From: Phyto melanocephala
Lineage: Eukaryota; Arthropoda; Insecta; Diptera; Rhinophoridae
Length of the DNA: 64,000 nt
Assembly (NCBI GenBank): GCA_941918925.1
Contig: OW799234.1
Span: forward strand, 81,754,997 to 81,818,996
Direction of reading: 5' to 3'
Positions 57,001 through 64,000 of the stretch are shown piece after piece. The position numbers and the translations under genes were made by a program. Under the pieces are notes generated by a model. The model had not been told where the DNA came from, made no database searches, and saw only the letters and a list, made by a program, of their open reading frames with translations. The number at the start of each line of letters is the position of its first letter. Within the stretch, counting starts at the first letter, position 1.

Positions 57001-59434
57001 TGTCTTCTTTGGGAAACTTAGAATAGTGCTCTTTTTAGCATTCCTGATGAAAGCATCGTATTTAAGGCTGAAACATTTGTTATCTGGGAAGCATTTCGAA
57101 TGACAATAATATTCACAGGAATATTGGATTTTTTGTCGACAGTCAGTCGTTACTTTTGTCATAAGTTGTCATGCTTTGGTCAACTGTCTGTCGTTACTAT
57201 AGTCAGGCTCCCTGCGCATAGGGGCCACTATGGTAATAAGTAAGCAAGAGGGGATCAGAGTTGGATATCTTCAACGCAAATGCAGTTGCAATGAAAAGTA
57301 TAGTATCAAAAGTATAGTAAAAGTACTATAATCTACTAACTGAAAGGGATGATTTGAGTGAGTTGACATCTCCAAAACTTTTTTGAAAAAACTCGGGAAC
57401 AGGTGGCGTGGACTAAATACATGTAGTGGCCAAGCTGGCCCTCATTTAATATCAGGTGTACTTTGCAACTTATGAACCGAAGCCGAAAGGACATCTAGAA
57501 ATTCGCAGTATTAATGGATGACTAGGTGACAGGGAAACACGCAACCCAACTGATACATGGAACGACCGTTATCAGAGCTGAGATATCTAACGGCAATAGG
57601 GAGGGATCAAGTAGCCTCCCGCTTCCCTCTTATACTTGTTCTAGAAGGCACCGAATATAGAGAGTATTACCGTATTATAACCGTTTATGGTACCACAACA
57701 TACAAGGCATTACCTTAAGTCCATGGAAATTTGGATTTGGTGTCAATTCAGCTTGTTAGCCGGACTTTAAATAAGATTTCCATTTTACATAAAAAAAAAA
57801 TTCGGTGTCAAAACATATTTCTTTTATAGCATTCAATCAGCATATTGCTCATGATGAATCGTATTTAAAAATCTCTCGGCTTCTATTCGTATGGTACCTA
57901 ATTTCCCCGCTTTTGCAAACGTTTTCAAATTGCTGCTTGAGTAGAATTTATATTTGCTCTTATTGAAGTCGACAATGGAGTATTGTCTTCAATTTTTGTT
58001 CTTCAAACTTCTTTGGCAAAAGTACCATTTGGCAGCAAATTTTATATCGTATAGTTGAATTTTCAATTTTTATTCGTATGCAATTGTACAATATTTTTTG
58101 ATAGTAATTTGTCAAGAATTTAAATTAAAACAACCACGTGTTTAAATTACGATGAAGATATTTTTATACAACAATTCATTTAATCGTTTCTCTTAACATA
58201 TGAATTTAAGAAAATCATGCAAAAGAATCTGTTCTTTATGCTAGGCCTCACTTACGGTATTAAAATATATTTTTTATAATTTCTCCAAATGATATTTTTT
58301 TTTTTGTATTTTAAATTGTTGTTGGTTATCATATTGACCCATATAAAGTTTGGTTGGAAAAAAGTTTTTTATACTATTTGTTTTGCTCCATTTAAAAGAA
58401 ATAGTCTCCTTTAACAGAACCTTTTTTTCCTTCTTTCCTGAACTTTTCCTCCCCCTCGCACATACAGATATTAACAACATAATCAAATTTGACTTTATGA
58501 GTTCAACATCTGTGTGAATGTTATTTGCCCATGGATTTATATGGATGAGTACAGTGTAGTGTACAGAGAGTGGTCATTTTTTTATGATAATTGCTTTTGT
58601 TTGCGGCACACTTTTATAGCATTTTTATGAATAGTTACCCACACATGCTTATAAATTGTCCTTAAGGTATGGGTCTCTGACTTTTCTCATTTATTTAAAT
58701 TATTTTTGTTTTGTAGTTGTTATTACATATACTTTTCTTTACTTTTGTTTTAACATTTAGTCCCCAGCTATTGCCTTTATGTATAAAATATTTGTACGTA
58801 TGCATGTCTTTTCACTTTGTTAGAAACCTAGTTCTTTATGGTCAGAATTATTCTCTACAATTCATGTAAGTTTAATGTGTTGTGTTATTAGTTTTTTCTA
58901 AACTATTATTATTACTATATTGTTGTGTTTTGTTTATTTGCTCATTAAATGTTGTACTTTTACTTATCTGTAGCTGTTGTTAATGTATTTGGCATAAAAT
59001 CAGCATACGATAACACGTCCTTTTAATGTCAATGATATATTAAATGAAAAGTGTTAGGCAAGTTGTAATACAGATTATTGCAGAAATGTGTCAGAGTGTT
59101 TATGATTAGAATTATGCACACTTTAAAATTTATTTTTGTATCATTTTATGTTATTTTAATGAGATTGTTTAAAATATTGCTATATGTGCATTATGAGGTT
59201 TAATTAGTAATATGTTATTCTGGACTTGAATTGTGTACATACATACATACGTATATAAATAACGTTAAACAATTAAACTACTTTACAGAGTAAATGGTTT
59301 AGGTTTGATATCGTTAGTTTAGTTTAAAAAATGGAGATATCCACAATAGTTTAAGTGAATTACTTAATTGTTTAAACCTAAATAAATATGAACTTTTGTT
59401 CTTTTGAACAATGTCATACTCTGGCATATACATA
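57001..59434. other. Unassigned DNA with a GC-richer block
   Basis: 57180-57720 is clearly less AT-rich than its surroundings and contains pieces such as GGCGTGGACTAAATACATGT that I could not match to a family. It may be further LINE or other TE debris. The rest is AT-rich with CATA microsatellite at about 59238-59252. No gene supported. Confidence 0.4.
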
Positions 59435-60873
59435 CAGTGAACTCGCCGTAACGTGAACACCGTCTAACGTGAACACCGCCTAAGGTGAACGACCTTTTCT
59501 TTACGTTGACTACTGTGTAACATGAACAAACTTAAAAGCTCTATAACTTGAATAATTTTTTTTTTACTGCAACAAAATCAGTTTTTATTTTTTTTTTATT
59601 TGCCTGAACAATTATCCAATTGCAAAGTCCACTTGTATGCGGATGATGTGCAACTTTATTTAAGTAGCCCTGTGAATAGTATTGCTTTAGGTATATCATC
59701 TGTAAATACTGAAATAAACAAAATATACCTGTGGGCTTCTGCAAATGTGCTCTGTTTGAATCCGCGCAAATCTAAGTGCATTATTATATGTAGGAAAAGT
59801 ATTGCTAATACCATTGTTCCCACCATTGCTTATAATATTGTCATAAATGATAAGAAGATTGAGATTGTGAAAGCCGCGAAAAATTTGGGAATAATTTTTA
59901 ACAATAGTATCACTTGGAACGATCATGTAAACTCTTTAGTTGGTCAGTCCTATAGTAAGTTACGGTCCCTATGGTTGACACAATACTTTACCCCATGGAG
60001 GATAAGACTTCTTCTTGATTCCTAGTTTAATTTATGGATGTGAACTGTTTGCAAACTGTGATTTAGTTAGCAAAAAAAAAAAATTAAATACCTTATTCAA
60101 CAATATTCGGAGATATGTGCACGGTATAAGACGTTTTTATCGTGTTTCATTCGTTTCAAATAGTCTGTATGGAGTCTCTTTTGAAAATCCGATCACTTAT
60201 TTTTTTACACAGAGTGATAAACACTGAAACGCCCAAATATTTATTTAAGAAGATACGTTTTTTTCACTCTCAAAGGAACCATAATATTATAATTCCACGG
60301 CATCAAACATTAGTCTCCGAATGGCAGTTTTTTATTCATGCAGCTCGTCTTTGGAACATTCTTTCACTATATCAACAACTAAATCGTAATGCCAACAGTT
60401 TCAAAATGTTTTTATATAACTTTTTTTCATAATTGCTCTTGTTTCTTTAACATGTTTTATATGACTTACCTTCTTTATATTGTAAATGAAATGAAATGTT
60501 TTTAAGCATGAAGACATTACTGAAAAATGTTAATTTCAATTTTTTAAATTTATGGATTTTAGGGTATCTTTTAAAGTTTTTTTTTTTTTTTGTATGTATG
60601 GCATAGAAATTTTACGTATTTTTGTTATGCGAAACGGTTAAAAGAAAAAAGAAAAAAGGCAGTCTTTATAGATAGTTTTCAAAAAGGATTTCGTAATCTT
60701 GTAATGAATAAAAATTTTAGTTTACAAATAATAAAATAATTTCACGTTCAAGCGTGTAAAACACAGGTTAATATTGTAAAAATTTATATTTCTCTCATGA
60801 AACTCGACAATCGCTAACGTAAACAATTTCGCTAACATGAACTGCTTTGGTTTTAATAAGTAAGAGTGCACTG
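59435..60873. mobile_element. pogo-like TIR element with AACGTGAAC iterons, host of a LINE fragment
   Basis: CAGTGAACTCGCC at the left and, reverse complemented, CAGTGCACTCTTAC at the right are inverted ends flanked by TA. Left subterminal: three units of TAACGTGAACACCGYC with a 16-17-bp period (59457-59505). Right subterminal: GCTAACGTAAAC and GCTAACATGAAC in the opposite direction. CAGT ends with TA targets and such iterons are seen in pogo/Tigger elements. No transposase remains; about 850 bp of the interior is a LINE fragment. Confidence 0.65.
59590..60435 (+). pseudogene. LINE reverse transcriptase, 3' part
   Basis: Starts within LPEQLSNCKVHLYADDVQLY (YADD catalytic motif of RT) and continues through LWASANVLCLNPRKSKCIII and AKNLGIIFNNSITWNDHVNS. 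After a frameshift at about 60023 it goes on as LIYGCELFANCD and, after another near 60200, LIFLHRVINTETPKYLFKK, LVSEWQFFIHAARLWNIL and a stop near 60432. This is the thumb and C-terminal region of a jockey/CR1-like non-LTR retrotransposon. It is 5'-truncated, as LINE insertions often are, with two frameshifts, so not functional. It lies inside a pogo-like element. Confidence 0.85.
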
Positions 60874-61024
60874 TATTTCAGTATTCTTTTAATGCATCTT
60901 AATTTTTACCATGTAGTTTGTATTTACATCCATAATGGCAACAGTTGAATGCTTTGTTACGAAATTGTTATATATTAATTTATTGTTACGAAAATAATAT
61001 GCGAGTTATTTCCCTTATACCCTA

Positions 61025-61330
61025 AAAAATTGGCCCCCAATAAAAAATGGTTCCAAAGCATTAAATGATAAATGGCCCCTACTTAAAAAATTTAAAATCA
61101 CTTCAATAATGAATATGAAATTTGGCTCTAAAAAATTAGAAGAATAGTTTTTACTATTGCTTATTTTTTAATAAGCAATAATTTCTAAAGAGAAGGATAA
61201 ATGGCCCACAAAAAAATAAATAAATAAAATTTGGCCCCAAATTATTTTTACATATTCTTTAAACAAAAAATGGCCCCACTGAAAAATAGCCCAAGAGCGA
61301 AAATGTTTAATAGCCCTAAATTTCTACACT
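61025..61330. repeat. Cluster of GGCCCC motifs in A/T-rich DNA
   Basis: TTGGCCCCC, ATGGCCCC (several), TTTGGCTC, ATAGCCC recur every 20-60 bases between A-runs. A perfect ATTGCTTATT/AATAAGCAAT palindrome sits near the centre (61156-61180). The origin is unknown. It may be the interior of a TIR element with binding sites, but the ends were not found. Confidence 0.45.
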
Positions 61331-61401
61331 GGACACATTAATAAGAAATTTTGTCTCAATATTCCATATCTGATTTTAATGTGATTTTTTATTTTTTTTT
61401 T

Positions 61402-62452
61402 TATAAAGTATATATATTCTGAATCAGGGTTTGATTTGATGACGATCTAGCTATGTCCGTCCATCTGTCCGTCTGTTGAAAGCACGATAGAGGTCGCAGC
61501 GAAAAAGCTAGGGAGTTCAAATTTTGCCAGAATCTTTCTTATAGACAAGGTTTGTTTGGTATTGGTATGGGCTAAATCGGAATATAAGGAAGAGAGTATA
61601 GCTCGAATAGCAAGAGTAGGTCGAAAAAACCGTGTCCTTCGAACATCGAATAAAATGGAATTGTGTCCAAACGCATTAACGTAGACTCATGAAACTTCGA
61701 ATATATATTTCCTGAGCAAAAACAATAAACAATGTCTAAATCTATGCATTAGGAGAGGAGTTATCGATCAAAATGTACGAAAATTTATACCGCACAGTGT
61801 ATTTTTCGGTATATTTAAAAACAAAAACGTCATAAAAGCAACAAAATTGTATGTACGACTCTGAAATTTTGCACACTCTGCTTTTTGGTGAGTGGCTTTT
61901 TTGTAACGGAAAATCAATGTGCCACGCCCATTTTTACGCCCACCTCCCATATAACGTTTTACCTAAAATTCATATAATTTCTCTATTAAAAAAGATTTTG
62001 GAATAATAAAGGACTATATTGAAATATCTAAGTTGTGTTTATTAGCAGAAACTTTATTGACACGCCTACTTTAACGCCCACTTTCATTGAAAGACTATAT
62101 TTACAAAAGCATTTTAGTAGCATATCGAAGTTATAAAGGGTGGTTAAATTTTAAGGACCGATGTTGAATTTAAATAAAACACAAATTATTTAGGATATTA
62201 TTATTATTTCTTTTTGTAAATAATTATAATATTTGTATGGTTCAATTATGTATTTAACAAAATATCGGCCAAATGCCCCCCCCCCCCATCCTTGGCACCA
62301 CTTAAAATTTAACCACCCTCTACAAAGAAAGTGATAAAAGATATTATTCCATAATGATTACCAAAATAATAAATATTGTGCTTTAAATGTACACAAAATT
62401 GGTGGTGGGTATAAAAGATTCGGCACAGCCGAATATAGTGCTCTTACTTGTT
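61402..62452 (+). mobile_element. Helentron subfamily II, third copy, 5'-truncated
   Basis: Begins inside ATAAAGTATATATATTCTGA, lacking the 5' hairpin, directly after a T-run. It keeps GTCCGTCCATCTGTCCGTCT, one internal repeat unit (about 61920), the mariner insertion (62136-62320, itself shortened) and the complete 3' end with the ATTCGGCACAGCCGAAT hairpin and CTCTTACTTGTT. Confidence 0.85.
62136..62320 (-). mobile_element. Internally deleted mariner, copy 3 (185 bp)
   Basis: Same TA site and termini as copies 1 and 2. The sequence runs from the left end to a C-run plus ATCCTTGGCACCAC and then jumps to TTAAAATTTAACCACCCTC. Most of the transposase remnant has been removed by a secondary deletion. 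Confidence 0.85.
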
Positions 62453-63140
62453 CAGTTTCACATTAGAGCGGTAGTTCGTTTTTAAAATAGCTTTAAGCTC
62501 CTATTTTCACATATATACATCTTGGGTTTATTTTTTATTAAAACATAAAAAATATCATATAGTGATTTATTTGTAAAATACTTAATACAAAAATGAGAAA
62601 TTCCCCAAAATTTGCTTTTGTCTTTAGAGTAAAAATTTGGGGTTTTTAACTTTTCATTTGGTCCATTTTTTTCATTTTCACTCCGTGCCATTTTTCATAA
62701 AGCCCTCACAACCAACAAGGGAAAATGTGTTAAATTTGTCTTTCATATAGCTTGTTGGCTTATTAAATAGAAGCTTTTTAAAATGTTTGTATTCAATAGG
62801 CATTAACTTATAAAATATTTGTTTAAGTTAGACCGCCCATTGCTGCATTATCAACGTCTACTATTAACTACAGGTATGGTGCACCAAACACCACAGCGGT
62901 AGTCGTAAACTACTTGTTTTTATAACTTAAAATGTGTTCAGTTAAATACTGTTAACAATTAATCATAATAAATAAATAAAATTTAAATAAGTTAAAAGTT
63001 TTTAGTCAAAAAAATATTATAATTATTTTAAAGCTGTTGGAAATAAATGATGTGAGCATACCGTTGACAATATTAAATAGCATTGAAATATATATTGTAA
63101 AAAAGTAGAACTAAATTTTATAAATTTACTACACCATATT
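62453..63140. other. AT-rich spacer
   Basis: No gene or repeat boundary recognised. Confidence 0.5.
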
Positions 63141-63143
63141 TCA

Positions 63144-63378
63144 TTGAAATTGAGAAAATTCCAATTGAAATTGAGAATTTCAATTTGAAATTGAGAAAAT
63201 TCCAAATGAAATTAAGAATTTCATTTTTAAATTGAGAAAATTTCAAATGAAAATGAGAATTTCAAATAGTTATTGCAAAGATTCCAAATGAAAATGAGAA
63301 TTTCAAATTCAAATTGAGAAAATTCCAAATTAAATTAAGAAATTTTAATTTGAAATTGAGAAATTTCCAAATGATCAA
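63144..63378. repeat. ~20-bp tandem array, left TIR
   Basis: About eleven units of the type TTGAAATTGAGAAAATTCCA, alternating with ATGAAATTGAGAATTTCAA-like units, which gives a ~41-bp higher-order period. Inverted counterparts (GAAATTCTCATTTTC, CTCAATTTCATTTG) are at 63917-64000. Confidence 0.8.
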
Positions 63379-63446
63379 TAAATAAAATAAATCAATAAAG
63401 TTGTTTTTTATAAATTTGAAATATATATGTACATTGTGTTATTCAA

Positions 63447-63896
63447 ATGGACAGTCGTAGAGGTTCGTTTAGAGCTGACAGCGCAAGTGAGTTGGTCTTG
63501 ATGGGTGGGATAGAGTTATCGGAGCTTGTGTTAGTTTGTGGCAATGCTGCCTGTCACAATCACCTACAATTTATTTTTGAAAACACTCCAGCCACACTTT
63601 TACGATTGAACCCCTTCTCACCAATGCTTAATCCAATTGAAAGTATTTTGTCCAAAATCATAAGTAATGTTAAAGCAAAGATGAATGTACCGAACGTAAG
63701 TCCCCCAAATGTAGGAGAGCAAAGGCTTGCCTTTTTCGAAGAGGTTATTAATGCTTCAAAAACATGTATTACTATCGGATATGCAGTAGACATATACAGC
63801 ACACTACAACGTTCCACAAGTCTGCATTGGTTCTTTTTTGTTTTTTTACTACACTATAAAATTATAATGTATAATGTGTTATCAAAATTAAATTAA
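63447..63896 (+). pseudogene. DDE transposase C-terminal part (IS630-Tc1-mariner superfamily)
   Basis: Open frame of 149 codons, with LVCGNAACHNHLQFIFENTP near residues 29-48, LLRLNPFSPMLNPIESIL near 51-68 and VKAKMNVPNVSPPNVGEQRL after it. In this superfamily the second block normally reads with Asp before NAxCH and the third ends in Glu of NPIE. Here the Glu is kept, while the Asp position is Gly, so activity is unlikely. Roughly the first half of the protein is missing. The C-terminus degenerates into hydrophobic AT-coded sequence. Confidence 0.75.
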
Positions 63897-64000
63897 ATTT
63901 TTATATATAATTATATTTCCTCATTTTCTCAATTTCATTTGAAATGTTCGCAATTTCATATGAAATTTTTCTAATTTCAATTTGAAATTCTCATTTTCAT

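Larger units (their letters stand above)
63141..64000 (+). mobile_element. Tc1/mariner-superfamily element with repeat-built TIRs, cut by the window end
   Basis: A left array of ~20-bp units (63144-63378) is followed by a transposase fragment (63447-63896). From 63917 the same units appear in inverted orientation up to the window end. The arrangement is that of a DNA transposon or foldback element with long terminal inverted repeats built from tandem units. Its right end and target duplication lie beyond the window. Confidence 0.65.

Noticed and set aside
63144..63378. Regular repeats as a CRISPR array
   Set aside because: Units are contiguous without unique spacers, in a eukaryotic context, and have an inverted counterpart at 63917-64000.

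Overview
This is a gene-poor, strongly AT-rich stretch of insect chromosome, most likely from a higher fly (Diptera). The evidence is the CATA/TATG microsatellites, the GTCY-rich DINE-1/Helentron-type repeats, a Gypsy-group errantivirus with an env gene, and several mariner, hAT and LINE remnants. No convincing host exon, tRNA, rRNA or CRISPR array was found. The window reads as intergenic DNA or the inside of a very large intron, built almost wholly by transposable elements (TEs).

Layout. 1-13 kb: a CCGGTT-rich terminal-inverted-repeat (TIR) element (1040-2128), a possible MITE, Helentrons of two subfamilies (5251-6140; 8951-9964 on the minus strand), a LINE tail, a mariner 3' fragment and an old Helentron relic. 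13-18 kb: two small MITEs next to a four-level nest, in which a hAT-like element (14070-18108) holds a Helentron I (14562-17692), which holds a Helentron II (15026-17457), which holds an internally deleted mariner (16709-17313). 19-25 kb: a hAT MITE with 8-bp target-site duplications (TSDs), a tRNA-derived SINE with 13-bp TSDs, one weak open frame and a Helentron III copy.

25,637-34,103 is a complete, young errantivirus on the minus strand. It has 480-bp LTRs differing at two positions and a TGTA target duplication. A tRNA-Lys-like primer site, polypurine tract, slippery gag-pol heptamer, intact gag and intact env are all visible. Its pol is broken inside the reverse transcriptase, exactly where motif A should be.

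36-46 kb: more Helentron III, a LINE tail, a second CCGGTT element, a MITE, and a decayed member of an unnamed multicopy protein family split by a hAT element with 8-bp TSDs. 49-57 kb: three mariner-clade remnants and a second full Helentron II, carrying the deleted mariner at the same TA as the first. 59-64 kb: a pogo-like TIR element hosting a LINE reverse transcriptase fragment, a GGCCCC-motif cluster, a third Helentron II with the same mariner, and a Tc1/mariner-superfamily element whose long terminal repeats are arrays of ~20-bp units; it runs off the window end.

The two strongest results are the Helentron II lineage, which appears to have picked up a mariner copy and spread it (a fourth copy here shows the empty site), and the nearly intact errantivirus with one precise lesion in its polymerase.
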